The notes under the pieces were generated by a model that saw only the letters and a program-made list of their open reading frames with translations, searched no databases and was not told where the DNA came from. A DNA stretch of 58,950 bases, from NCBI GenBank assembly GCA_024400545.1, contig JAKSMO010000005.1, positions 1-58,950 on the forward strand, in the 5' to 3' direction. The stretch is from Bacteroidales bacterium. GTDB lineage: Bacteria; Bacteroidota; Bacteroidia; Bacteroidales; P3. Below are positions 1-7,782 of this stretch, in pieces (the stretch's first letter is position 1; each line of letters opens with the position of its first letter). The translations under genes were made by a program, and so were the position numbers.

Positions 1-130
1 CCACAGGTGTGCGCGAGAGTGTCATGGCCGAAAAAGTGGCCACAGGGTCGCCATTAGCCCAGAGAAGGCTGGGTAGTAGGAGGCAGAGGTGTAGGAGGAT
101 TGTTTTTCTTGTATAGGCAGTTCGTATCAT
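1..130 (-). CDS. Exported protein, N-terminal fragment (runs off left edge)
   Basis: The reading frame opens at an ATG at 130-128 and stays open to base 1, so only 43 residues are visible. They form a classic signal peptide: basic N-terminus (RKT), a leucine-rich core, and a likely cleavage site after LLWA, followed by NGDPVATFSAMTLSRTPV. The mature start resembles a group of Bacteroidales secreted proteins whose mature N-terminus reads like GDPVA-F-A-TLS-TPV; that likeness is from memory and not proven. A -7 box for this strand lies at 239-246, giving a leader of roughly 100 nt. The protein should be exported to the periplasm or outer membrane; no function is claimed. A decayed second copy of this signal-peptide region occurs at 2919-3017. 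Confidence 0.6.
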   Translation of the reverse strand, partial: MIRTAYTRKTILLHLCLLLPSLLWANGDPVATFSAMTLSRTPV

Positions 131-853
131 AGGTGATTTATAGAAGTTGATTTATGACTATGGTATTGGTATTAACAATATGTATGCTAAGTGGATAATG
201 TGTTATAGAGGACGTTTGCGAAATGTATAATCCAATTGCAAATATACTAAAAGTATGCCAAATACTAAGAATTATTTTCACTTCGCCCTCGTTACTCCGC
301 ATCGCCCCCCATACTTGCGCTATCTCTCAACCTTAATAGACTGCCAATACCCGCCTTTACTTAAGCCAAAGCCAACGCATCTTAGATGCTCAGCCCCAGT
401 CGCTACTTTAGCCCTAAGTTACAACGCCGCCCTTGTCCATTTTCAGATAATAGTGTGGCCAAATGCACTACCATTTGGATGCATGTGATGGAAAGAATGA
501 TCCGCAAACACCAGACTCTCGGAGTAGTTGTGGACTCGATATGAGAACAGGCGTTTGCGGATGATCGATATTAATCAGTTAAATGATTATCTGCAAATAT
601 CATGATTTTGGGAAGGATGGTGGCCGGCAAATTGCCATCGGCAATGCAGTCACTTTTTTGTTAAATGTGAAAATACTAATTTGTAGACAATCTTTATTTT
701 ATAGAAATTGTTTGAAAAATAATTGTTAAATTTTATCAAGGTTTTAAAATTTTTATGTACTTTTGCAAACTAATTTATTTGGCTAAGGAACCTATTTCCA
801 TTTGGCCATCTTAGTAGAATGCAATGTGTATTATTATTTTTTGAACTTGCTTT
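131..853. other. Intergenic region with inverted repeat, no supported gene
   Basis: About 720 bases separate two divergent genes. The region contains a possible minus-strand -7 box (CAAATATA, 239-246), an inverted repeat ATCCGCAAAC/GTTTGCGGAT (500-509 and 553-562, 43-nt spacer) and a plus-strand -7 box at 758-765. A 77-codon plus-strand ORF (255-488) has no start context, an odd composition (many Pro, Leu, Thr) and no recognisable domain, so I do not call it. Base composition shifts between AT-rich flanks and a C-rich middle (about 280-460), which could be a remnant of something lost. Confidence 0.5.
758..765 (+). promoter_or_regulatory. Bacteroidota -7 box (TACTTTTG)
   Basis: TACTTTTG fits the Bacteroidota -7 consensus TAnnTTTG and lies 88 bases before the small ORF at 854. 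No good TTTG -33 element is seen at the usual 19-21 nt spacing. It would drive the small ORF and the lipoprotein behind it. Confidence 0.45.
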
Positions 854-1057
854 ATGATAGAATCTGACAAAAAATTGTACGTGTCTCCTTTGATTAAAGT
901 TGTGGAGTTTAAAGTAGAATTGGGGTACGAGAACTCATTAGGTGTTCAGCCTCAACGCCTGTCGGTTGGGATGAATGTTTATTTCCCGCACTCGTTAGGT
1001 CGCGAGGAAGATAATGGTGGTATTGCTAATTATAATTCAGTTCGTTGGAATTGGTAG
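854..1057 (+). CDS. Small protein preceding a fimbrillin-like lipoprotein
   Basis: This is a 67-residue protein without signal peptide or membrane segment. It has the form often seen just upstream of Bacteroidales surface lipoproteins: a start like M-x-K-x-YVSPLIKVVEFKVE followed by a Gly/Asn-rich tail ending in aromatic residues (RWNW). The stop is only 27 bases before the lipoprotein gene, so the two are probably cotranscribed from the -7 box at 758-765. Function is unknown; small partners of this type may be surface peptides or assembly helpers, but that is a guess. The start ATG is the only one upstream of the conserved SPLIKVVEFKVE stretch. Confidence 0.6.
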   Translation: MIESDKKLYVSPLIKVVEFKVELGYENSLGVQPQRLSVGMNVYFPHSLGREEDNGGIANYNSVRWNW

Positions 1058-1084
1058 TACCGGTTTCTGTTAGATGCTAATATT

Positions 1085-2872
1085 ATGAGTAGAACTTTTT
1101 TTTGCAAGATTGCTTGTATTGTTATTGCAAGTATGTCCTTATTCTCGTGCAACAAAGACGGCGTGAGGTTGGGTGTGAGGATGCATGGTTTTGGTGGTGG
1201 CAAAGTCTATATGGACAGCTATAGCCCCAAGTGGCATGTGGGTGATATGATTAGGGTAAATGAAAGTGAGGCTGATTTGCGCCATAGCACCGAGGGCGAC
1301 TATTTGGAAGTGGCTGTGGCTGATGCCTACAGGGCTGTTTATCCGGCAGAGAATGTGTTCGTTTCTCAAAATGGCAGTTGGGGTATGAAGATACCCCACC
1401 AGCAACCCTATAAGACCGACGCCGATGGCAAGCAGATAGTGGAGGCTCCTCTGGGCGCATATCTCGATAGTCGCACGGGTACTTTGCAGTTTGTGCCTAT
1501 GGGTGCGTTGTTGAAGATTAATATTACCAATAATACGGGGCGTTCCCCACTACGTTTGGAGGAGCTGGTGCTAAAGTCCAACAACAGGGCTCTGTGGGGC
1601 AATGCCCAGATTGATTTCTCTGCCGATAACAGACGTTATACGATTACCGACCCATTTGAGGAGGGCAAGAACGACAATTTGGAGCTGTCGTACTATGGCC
1701 CAGAGCATCCTTACAACCTAGGTCTGGAGATACCAAGCGGTGAAACAATCAGCCTATATATGTATATCCCCGCGGTGGAAGAAACTCGATTCACGGTTAT
1801 TGTATATGCCTACGACAACGATCACCGTTACTCTTATTTTAAGTCGCAAAATCATTATGGCAGCATGCCTGTGCGTGGTTTGGCAGATGTTGATGTGGAG
1901 CTGAACGAGGGCAACGAGGTTATACTTCCTTCCGACCCCGATGGACGTCTGCCCGGTGTGTTCCCCGTGGGTCCCAATAAGTATGTTCGTTTTTCAAAGG
2001 GCAACTTACAGTTTCTAATCAACGACGAGACTCATGCTGTGGCATCAGGCCCGGCTCAGCGAGGATACTGGCGTTTTGCCAAGGAGCAGTATATCTTTTA
2101 TGGCGGACTCAACGTTGATGTGCACGAGGGTTTCGACAACTGGTTCGACATGTATGCTTGGGGCACTAGTGGATATCACGACAATAATGATTTGTCCGAT
2201 ATACATAATGCGCCTTGGAGCAATTGCTTTGCCGATCATGGCGGATCAGTAAATACCTTCAGATATGGGCCTTCCACCAATAAGACCGACAAGAATTTGG
2301 AGGGCACTTCGGCCAATTACGACTGGGGCGTATTCAATGCAATCTCCGACGGCGGCAATACTCCTGGCCAGTGGCGTACACTATCTATGGCCGAGTGGAC
2401 CTATTTGATGGCTCATAGTACTAGGGCATTGGCCACTATCAACATATCTTCCACCCAGTCGGTTAGGGGTTTGATTATCTTGCCTCAGGAAGAGGAAGTT
2501 TCGGGGTTTGCCTCTAGTGATATTGTCGCACCATCTAATGACAATGATGCAAATTGGGTGCATGATCGCAATCAGGAGAACAATCCCATTGTTGCCACCG
2601 ATGCTTTTTGGGGTCAGCATACATATACCCTCGACCAGTGGCAGGCAATGGAGAAGGAGCATAATGCAGTGTTTCTCCCGGCTGTGGGCTATCGTTCGCC
2701 CGAGGGTCATGTCTCTACGGGTGGTTTCTACTGGACAACTACTTTTGGCGATAAACAGTCGTCATACGTGTTCCGCTTTGGCTCGGGTACCAATAATCTG
2801 CACTCACTTTATCGTTGCCGTGGCCGTGGCGTACGCCTAGTTCAAGATGTGTCTGGTCCATCAGCCAAGTAG
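1085..2872 (+). CDS. Fimbrillin-like surface lipoprotein
   Basis: The 595-residue product starts with a lipoprotein signal peptide (basic MSR, hydrophobic core, lipobox LFSC with Cys near residue 22). The N-terminal half (about 40-290) resembles the beta-sandwich of fimbrillin-family anchors: it has the phrases WHVGDMIRV, YRAVYPAE, MGALLKINITNN and ETISLYMYIPA. The C-terminal half (about 300-590) is the repeat-type domain common in Bacteroidales surface proteins, marked by GVFPVGPNKYVRFSKGNLQF, WGTSGYH, QWRTLSMAEWTYL and GFYWTTTFGD. It should be exported by Sec, lipidated and displayed on the outer membrane. It follows the small ORF by 27 bases. Downstream, on the other strand, lies a decayed signal-peptide remnant. 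Adhesin or fimbrial tip function is inferred from the fold only. Confidence 0.75.
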   Translation: MSRTFFCKIACIVIASMSLFSCNKDGVRLGVRMHGFGGGKVYMDSYSPKWHVGDMIRVNESEADLRHSTEGDYLEVAVADAYRAVYPAENVFVSQNGSWGMKIPHQQPYKTDADGKQIVEAPLGAYLDSRTGTLQFVPMGALLKINITNNTGRSPLRLEELVLKSNNRALWGNAQIDFSADNRRYTITDPFEEGKNDNLELSYYGPEHPYNLGLEIPSGETISLYMYIPAVEETRFTVIVYAYDNDHRYSYFKSQNHYGSMPVRGLADVDVELNEGNEVILPSDPDGRLPGVFPVGPNKYVRFSKGNLQFLINDETHAVASGPAQRGYWRFAKEQYIFYGGLNVDVHEGFDNWFDMYAWGTSGYHDNNDLSDIHNAPWSNCFADHGGSVNTFRYGPSTNKTDKNLEGTSANYDWGVFNAISDGGNTPGQWRTLSMAEWTYLMAHSTRALATINISSTQSVRGLIILPQEEEVSGFASSDIVAPSNDNDANWVHDRNQENNPIVATDAFWGQHTYTLDQWQAMEKEHNAVFLPAVGYRSPEGHVSTGGFYWTTTFGDKQSSYVFRFGSGTNNLHSLYRCRGRGVRLVQDVSGPSAK

Positions 2873-2918
2873 TCAAAGACTAAAAATAGTGGCTAGTGAC
2901 TGGCGACTAGGGAAGGTG

Positions 2919-3017
2919 TCAACCGCGCCCGCTCCCAGTTATTGTAGAGAGTGAAAGGTTGGACCAGAGAAAGCCTGACGAAAGGAGGCAGAGGATTGCG
3001 AGAACAGTCTTTTTCAT
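2919..3017 (-). pseudogene. Decayed signal-peptide remnant, related to the left-edge gene
   Basis: On the minus strand an ATG at 3017-3015 opens a 32-codon frame that looks like a bare signal peptide (MKKTVLAILCLLSSGFLWSN) and hits TGA at 2921-2919. At the DNA level the stretch around 2962-2993 resembles bases 56-87 near the left edge, sharing CCAGAGAA, then GGAGGCAGAGG at the same distance. The protein ends also align: KTVLAILCLL-FLWSN against KTILLHLCLL-LLWAN. It looks like the left-over 5' end of a second copy of the left-edge gene, truncated after the signal peptide. It could instead be a very short expressed peptide. Confidence 0.5.
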
Positions 3018-3054
3018 GGTTTCCTATTTTAAGTCTTGGATATGAGTATAAATA

Positions 3055-3849
3055 TTAAGCGTTGATCATCACTGTATTGAAAAGAATGCGGTCTAGTGCC
3101 GCTGCCGAGGCTCTGCTTTGCTCCGGTCGGAAGGAAGAAATTGTCTGGTCGAAATGGGCGGCCAGTTCTTTGGCGTAGTTGACTAGCTGCTGGTCAATGG
3201 ACTGAATGTCATATTCTTTGGCATCCCTCTTTATGGCAATCAGTTCGTAGATTTTCTGCTTGATATCGTTTTCGGTCACGGTTGCTTCCATCAGCTCCTG
3301 GAAGCGCACGGGAGGTATTGTCTTGTGCATCTCAATCCATCGGCAGGCCAATATGCCACGCAGAAAGTATAGGAAACGTTTCATTGGGATGCCTTCTTTT
3401 TCCAGGTATCTGGCGTCATGTTTGTTGGCAATGCTGTTGTAGTGATACATGGTGCTGATGGGGTTAAAGTAGTCTTTCTCAATCGAAAGGATACTTTGGG
3501 CAAAGGCCTCGTCTTGGTAATAGACGATAGGGGAGTGGAACCATTCGAGCAGCGAGGGGTTGCTTTTCTGCAACAAAGCCAAGGCCTTGCGCAATTCCCA
3601 GCCGGCCAGATCCACATCGTCTGGGTACATGTGCTCAATAACATCACGTTGCGGGTTTACGGTCATGTACCACTCGGGTTTGTGCACATAGATGAAGCGC
3701 ACATCCCAGTCGCTGTTCTTCGACTCAAATCCCCAGGCGCGGCTGCCGGATTCCACAGCTAGGAGTATCTTCACATTATTCTCTTTTTCCACATCCTTCA
3801 AGTGGTTGGGGATGACGGTCTTCTGCATTTCTTCGGTAGTGTATGTCAT
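3055..3849 (-). CDS. RlaP/YcgL-like predicted nucleotidyltransferase
   Basis: The protein has 264 residues. Near residue 33 it shows the DNA-polymerase-beta-type nucleotidyltransferase signature VESGSRAWGFESKNSDWDVR, i.e. GS...G...SDxD, where the aspartates bind metal. The rest (HKPEWYMT, DLAGWELRKALALLQKSNPS, EWFHSPI) matches the layout of the RlaP/YcgL family (Pfam PF10127), whose members are proposed to act in RNA repair. There is no signal peptide, so the protein is cytoplasmic. It stands alone: the upstream hbd gene is separated by a perfect palindromic terminator (3865-3894). No RNA ligase or other repair partner is nearby, so substrate and role are open. Confidence 0.75.
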   Translation of the reverse strand: MTYTTEEMQKTVIPNHLKDVEKENNVKILLAVESGSRAWGFESKNSDWDVRFIYVHKPEWYMTVNPQRDVIEHMYPDDVDLAGWELRKALALLQKSNPSLLEWFHSPIVYYQDEAFAQSILSIEKDYFNPISTMYHYNSIANKHDARYLEKEGIPMKRFLYFLRGILACRWIEMHKTIPPVRFQELMEATVTENDIKQKIYELIAIKRDAKEYDIQSIDQQLVNYAKELAAHFDQTISSFRPEQSRASAAALDRILFNTVMINA

Positions 3850-3864
3850 TGCTTGCGATATTTA

Positions 3865-3894
3865 AAAAGGGAGGTTGCGCGCAACCTCCCTTTT
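3865..3894 (-). terminator. Perfect palindromic terminator after hbd
   Basis: A 30-nt perfect palindrome built on AGGGAGGTTGCG and its complement, flanked by A-runs and T-runs on both sides. It lies between hbd and the nucleotidyltransferase gene and can stop transcription in either direction. Confidence 0.8.
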
Positions 3895-3914
3895 GTTATG
3901 TTGCTGATTTATAA

Positions 3915-4751
3915 TCAATATTTGTAGAAGCCTTCGCCGGTTTTGCGGCCAAGGAGACCAGCGCGGACCATCTTGCGGAGCAGGGGGTGAGGACGATACT
4001 TGGGATCGCCGAACTCGTTGTAGAGAACTTCCATGATGGCCAGGTTGACGTCGTTACCAATGAGGTCGGCCAATGCCAGAGGACCCATGGGGTGGTTGGC
4101 GCCAAGCTGCATGCACTTGTCGATATCTTCAGCGGTAGCGATACCGTCGGCCAGGATGCCAACAGCCTCGTTGATCATGGGGATGAGGATGCGGTTGACA
4201 ACGAAACCGGGAGCCTCATTTACCTCAACGGGAGTCTTGCCGATGGAAGTGGAGAGGTCGACGATGGTCTTGCAGACCTCAGCGGAAGTGAGCTGACCCT
4301 TGATAACCTCAACGAGAGCCATGCGGTCGGCGGGGTTGAAGAAGTGCATGCCGATGAACTGGGCGGGACGGCCGCTGGCGGCAGCGATCTCGGTGATGGA
4401 GAGGCTGGAGCTGTTGGTGGCGAAGATAGTCTCGGCCTTGCAGATGCCGTTGAGCTCACCGAAGACCTGTTTCTTCAGTTCCATATCCTCTACGGCTGCC
4501 TCGATCACGAGGTCGGCGTCAGCAAATGCTGCATAGTCGGTGGTGGTGGTGATGTTGCCGAGCAGAGCGTCAACTGCTTCCTGGGTCATTTTGCCTTTCT
4601 CAACGAGTTTGGCATAGGATTTGGAGATGGAACCCATGGCCTTGTCGAGGCTGGCCTGGGTGCGGCTCTTCATAACGACGGGCATTTTTGCGGCAAAGGC
4701 TTTGATGATGCCTTTTGCCATGGTACCGGTACCAATAACGCAAATTTTCAT
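3915..4751 (-). CDS. hbd: 3-hydroxybutyryl-CoA dehydrogenase
   Basis: This is a 278-residue NAD(P)-dependent dehydrogenase, the usual length for the stand-alone short form. It has the N-terminal Rossmann glycine motif ([11 protein letters not shown], residues 5-15), the family phrase [13 protein letters not shown] (near 113) and the catalytic-His motif [11 protein letters not shown] (near 135). A C-terminal helical domain contains [11 protein letters not shown]. It interconverts acetoacetyl-CoA and 3-hydroxybutyryl-CoA in the cytoplasm. The crotonase gene lies directly upstream on the same strand, so the pair covers two consecutive steps to crotonyl-CoA, as in butyrate-type fermentation; thiolase and butyryl-CoA dehydrogenase are not in the window. 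The 95-bp gap between the two genes holds a 9-bp periodic repeat. Confidence 0.93.
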   Translation of the reverse strand: MKICVIGTGTMAKGIIKAFAAKMPVVMKSRTQASLDKAMGSISKSYAKLVEKGKMTQEAVDALLGNITTTTDYAAFADADLVIEAAVEDMELKKQVFGELNGICKAETIFATNSSSLSITEIAAASGRPAQFIGMHFFNPADRMALVEVIKGQLTSAEVCKTIVDLSTSIGKTPVEVNEAPGFVVNRILIPMINEAVGILADGIATAEDIDKCMQLGANHPMGPLALADLIGNDVNLAIMEVLYNEFGDPKYRPHPLLRKMVRAGLLGRKTGEGFYKY

Positions 4752-4782
4752 AGTATATAGTTTTTTAAGTTGTTTATATTAT

Positions 4783-4845
4783 TTTCTAGTTTTTTCTAGA
4801 AATTCTAGGTTTTCTAGGAATTCTAGATTATCTAGGTTTTCTAGG
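4783..4845. repeat. 9-bp periodic CTAG repeat between crt and hbd
   Basis: CTAG occurs seven times, starting at 4786, 4796, 4805, 4814, 4823, 4832 and 4841: spacing 10 once, then exactly 9 five times. The unit is close to TTCTAGGNN. The array fills most of the crt-hbd intergenic gap and would be transcribed in the operon mRNA. Confidence 0.85.
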
Positions 4846-4846
4846 A

Positions 4847-5620
4847 TTATTTGCCTTCAAAAGTGCATTTGCCTTTGTTCAGGAAGGCGGCCATGCCGTT
4901 TTTCTGATCTTCGGTGGTGAAGCACTTGCCGAACATCTTGTTTTCGAATGCGATAGCCTCGTCTGCACTGAGGTCGTACTCCTCGTTGATGCACTGCTTG
5001 GCATAGGCCACGGCGATGGGTGCGTTGGCGCAGATGCTTTCGGCCAGGCGCATGGCTTCGGCCATCAGGTCGGCCTGCTCATACACGGCGTTCACCAAGC
5101 CGATGCGCAGTGCCTCGTCGGCCTTGATGGCGCGGCCGGTGAAGATGAGCTGCTTAGCCATGCCCATGCCCACGAGCTTGGCCAGGCGGTAGGTGCCGCT
5201 GAAGCCGGGGATGATGCCCAAGCCTACTTCGGGCTGGCCGAACTTGGCGTTGCTGGAGCAGATGCGGATGTCGCAAGCCATGGCAATCTCGCAACCGCCG
5301 CCGAGGGCAAAACCATTGATGGCAGCGATGACGGGGATGGAGAGGGTCTCGATCTTGCGGAACACATCGGCACCGCGTTTGCCAAAAGCAAAGCCTTCGG
5401 CCTCGTTGAGGGTGGACATCTCGCTGATGTCTGCACCAGCCACAAAGGATTTCTCGCCGTCGCCGGTGAGGATGAGGCAGCGGGTGCCTGCGGGGATATT
5501 ATCCAAGGCGTCGTTCAGTTCGCCAAGGATAGTGCTGTTCAATGCGTTCAAAGATTTGGGTGCGGAGATGGTCAGTGTGGTGACTGCACCTGCTTGTTCT
5601 ATTTTGAGATAGTTATACAT
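4847..5620 (-). CDS. crt: Enoyl-CoA hydratase / crotonase
   Basis: The 257-residue protein has the standard length of single-domain crotonases. Both catalytic glutamate motifs are visible: GGGCEIAMACD (oxyanion hole and first Glu, near 108) and PEVGLGIIPGFSGT (second Glu, near 128). The early ALNALN-like motif appears as SLNALNSTILGEL, and AGADISEM is the CoA-binding loop. It hydrates crotonyl-CoA to 3-hydroxybutyryl-CoA. It is the first gene of a two-gene minus-strand unit with hbd, preceded by a -7 box (TATATTTG on this strand, 5652-5659) about 30 nt upstream of the start. Specificity for C4 substrates is inferred from the hbd neighbour. Confidence 0.93.
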   Translation of the reverse strand: MYNYLKIEQAGAVTTLTISAPKSLNALNSTILGELNDALDNIPAGTRCLILTGDGEKSFVAGADISEMSTLNEAEGFAFGKRGADVFRKIETLSIPVIAAINGFALGGGCEIAMACDIRICSSNAKFGQPEVGLGIIPGFSGTYRLAKLVGMGMAKQLIFTGRAIKADEALRIGLVNAVYEQADLMAEAMRLAESICANAPIAVAYAKQCINEEYDLSADEAIAFENKMFGKCFTTEDQKNGMAAFLNKGKCTFEGK

Positions 5621-5651
5621 AGGTATCTTTATTTATTATTATTTGAGAATG

Positions 5652-5659
5652 CAAATATA
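5652..5659 (-). promoter_or_regulatory. Bacteroidota -7 box for crt-hbd (TATATTTG)
   Basis: On the minus strand the bases read TATATTTG, a match to TAnnTTTG, 31 nt upstream of the crt start codon. No clear -33 element is seen in the A/T-rich sequence behind it. Confidence 0.6.
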
Positions 5660-5739
5660 CGATTTTTTTATGGAATAATAAGAAAAAAATAAAAAGAGCA
5701 TCTGGATGATGGTGAAAAGTGTGTGCGTTTTGGGCAGAA

Positions 5740-5843
5740 GTTTATGAGTTTATAAGTATAATTGTTTATGAGTTTATAAGTTTATTGGTTTATGGGTTAA
5801 CATGTTTATCTGTATATGGGGTTATAAGTTTATTTGTTTATAG
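5740..5843. repeat. Thirteen tandem 8-bp GTTTATNN units
   Basis: From 5740 the sequence runs in exact 8-bp steps through 13 units with consensus GTTTATNN; nine match GTTTAT perfectly (5740, 5748, 5764, 5772, 5780, 5788, 5804, 5828, 5836) and four are degenerate in phase (5756, 5796, 5812, 5820). It sits between the divergent crt and TM1266-like/hydG units, upstream of both promoters. Confidence 0.9.
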
Positions 5844-5926
5844 GCTGGAGTTGTGATTATTGTATGAGTTTCCTATGGGATGTCTTTATCGGGGCTAGAA
5901 ACATTCATTATTTAAATATTTTTTTG

Positions 5927-5934
5927 TATCTTTG
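5927..5934 (+). promoter_or_regulatory. Bacteroidota -7 box for the TM1266-like/hydG unit (TATCTTTG)
   Basis: TATCTTTG at 5927-5934 is the commonest form of the -7 box in this window. It lies 50 nt before the TM1266-like start codon. The A/T-rich sequence 19-20 nt upstream gives no strong TTTG. Confidence 0.65.
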
Positions 5935-5984
5935 CAGACCGAAAAAAAGTTTATCATTCGTCTAACCCAAAAGCTTAGCACCTG

Positions 5985-6236
5985 ATGGAGAAGAGAATAG
6001 GAACAATTACCATACTGCTGCAAGACCGTTCCAGGTCGGCCGAAATCAATACTGTGGTTTCGGATTTTGCCGATATCATCCTTTGCCGTCAAGGCCTCCC
6101 GTTTCGCGACAGAGATATTGCCGTGATATCGCTCATTGTGGAAGGCTACACCGACCGCATCAATGCTCTGACTGGCAAGCTAGGGCGTATTGAAGGTGTG
6201 GAATCCAAGGCGGTTGTGACCAAGAGCAGGGTATAG
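5985..6236 (+). CDS. TM1266-like small regulator linked to hydrogenase maturation
   Basis: This 83-residue protein matches the TM1266/iron-only-hydrogenase-system-regulator family: a short ACT-like ferredoxin fold running EKRIGTITILLQDR, then DFADIILCRQGLPFRDRDIAVISLIVEG, then a second strand pair ending IEGVESKAVVTKS. Family members are typically encoded beside hydE, hydF or hydG and are thought to bind a ligand rather than DNA. It precedes hydG by 28 bases in the same orientation, so the two form an operon driven from the -7 box at 5927-5934. The ligand and the regulatory mechanism are unknown. Confidence 0.85.
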   Translation: MEKRIGTITILLQDRSRSAEINTVVSDFADIILCRQGLPFRDRDIAVISLIVEGYTDRINALTGKLGRIEGVESKAVVTKSRV

Positions 6237-6264
6237 AATTTTAGAAACTAAAAAAATCAATAAT

Positions 6265-7683
6265 ATGCGTCATCAAAACTTTATCGATCGCGACAAACTT
6301 TATGGTCTGCTTGACAATAATGTTCCCACCGAGTCGGAACTGAACGATATCCTTAACAAGGCTCGCAAACTGAAAGGCCTTAATCTCGAAGATGTGGCTA
6401 AGCTGCTCTGCGTAGAAGACGAGGCCGACATCGAGAAAATCCTTGATACGGCAAAATACTGCAAGGACGAGATTTACGGCAAGCGCCTGGTGCTTTTTGC
6501 CCCCATCTATACGGGCAATGCCTGTGTGAACAACTGCGTGTACTGCGGTTTCCGTCGTGACAACCGTAGTCTGATGCGTAAGGTGCTGACGATGGATGAA
6601 ATTGAGCAAGAGACCTTGCAACTGCTGCGCATGGGCCATAAGCGTGCTCTGCTTATCTGCGGCGAGAGCCCCCGCAACAATGCCGACTACATGGTGGAGG
6701 CCATCCGCCGCACCTATGCCGCTAAGGATGAGAAGGGCAGCACTATACGCCGAATCAATGTAGAGCTGGCACCCATGAGCGTGGAAGATTTTGCCAAGCT
6801 ACATGCCGAGAAGATAGGCACCTACGTCTGCTTCCAGGAGACCTACGACCCCGTGGAATACAAAAAGTTTCACCCCTCGGGTCCAAAGTCCGACTATCTC
6901 TACCGACTCACCTGCATGGACCGCGCCCAGGAAGGTGGCATCAACGATGTGGGTCTTGGCGTTTTGTTTGGCCTCACCGACTATCGTTTTGAAATCTTGG
7001 CCATTATGGAACATGCCCGTCATTTGGAAGAAGACTATGGCTGTGGTCCGCACACCGTCAGCTTCCCCCGCATCGAACCCGCAGAGGGCACGCCCTTCAG
7101 CCTGCCTGAGAACCTTCCTCACCCCGTGAGCGACAAGGACTTCCGCAAGATTGTGGCCATCATCCGTATTGCCATGCCTTATACTGGCATTATCATCAGC
7201 ACCCGCGAGCGTCCCGAGATGCGCGACGAGCTGGTGCGCTATGGCGCCAGCCAGATTTCGGCAGCCAGCGAGACCAACCCCGGTGGCTATGAAGAAGGCG
7301 AACGCAGCATTGACGAGAGCGCCCATCAGAAGACCGGCGCCCAGTTCACACTTGGCGACCACCGTTCCTTGGACGAAGTCATCAGTGCCATGATTGACGG
7401 TGGCTACATACCCAGTTTCTGCACCGGATGCTACCGCAAGGGTAGGGTGGGTGCCGACTTTATGGACTTGGCCAAGCCCGGCCTTATCAAGGAATTCTGC
7501 AAGCCCAACGCCATGTTCACTTTCCGCGAGTATCTGGAAGATTATGCCAGCCCCACCACCAAGGCCAAGGGACTTGAATTGCTCCAGCAGCTCACCCAGA
7601 CCTTCAGCAAAGAGGATCTGAAACGCAAGGTAGAAGGCAATCTCTGCAAGATTGGCGAAGGCGAGCGCGACCTCTATTTCTAG
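6265..7683 (+). CDS. hydG: [FeFe]-hydrogenase H-cluster maturase HydG (radical SAM)
   Basis: The 472-residue length is standard for HydG. The radical-SAM motif CVNNCVYCGF (CxxxCxxC) lies near residue 92. The C-terminal HydG signature for the second cluster is exact: CTGC, then 22 residues, then C (SFCTGC...EFCKPNA), i.e. CX2CX22C. HydG cleaves tyrosine to p-cresol and makes the CO and cyanide ligands and the Fe(CO)2CN synthon of the H-cluster. The gene follows the TM1266-like regulator. HydE, HydF and the hydrogenase itself are not in this window, so they must be encoded elsewhere if the pathway is active. The related ThiH is a weaker alternative because it lacks the C-terminal CX2CX22C motif. 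Confidence 0.95.
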   Translation: MRHQNFIDRDKLYGLLDNNVPTESELNDILNKARKLKGLNLEDVAKLLCVEDEADIEKILDTAKYCKDEIYGKRLVLFAPIYTGNACVNNCVYCGFRRDNRSLMRKVLTMDEIEQETLQLLRMGHKRALLICGESPRNNADYMVEAIRRTYAAKDEKGSTIRRINVELAPMSVEDFAKLHAEKIGTYVCFQETYDPVEYKKFHPSGPKSDYLYRLTCMDRAQEGGINDVGLGVLFGLTDYRFEILAIMEHARHLEEDYGCGPHTVSFPRIEPAEGTPFSLPENLPHPVSDKDFRKIVAIIRIAMPYTGIIISTRERPEMRDELVRYGASQISAASETNPGGYEEGERSIDESAHQKTGAQFTLGDHRSLDEVISAMIDGGYIPSFCTGCYRKGRVGADFMDLAKPGLIKEFCKPNAMFTFREYLEDYASPTTKAKGLELLQQLTQTFSKEDLKRKVEGNLCKIGEGERDLYF

Positions 7684-7782
7684 AGTGAGTTTACCTGTGG
7701 TTTAAATGAACTCAACTTGTTGGTCATTATAGGTTCAAAAAATATACAATAAGGTTTTTATTTTGGAAAAAATGAATTAATT

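Noticed and set aside
255-488. 77-codon plus-strand ORF in the left intergenic region
   Set aside because: Odd composition, no recognisable domain, no promoter or start context; it looks like a chance frame in a C-rich stretch.
6265-7683. ThiH (thiamine synthesis) instead of HydG
   Set aside because: The exact CX2CX22C C-terminal motif and the TM1266-like neighbour mark HydG.
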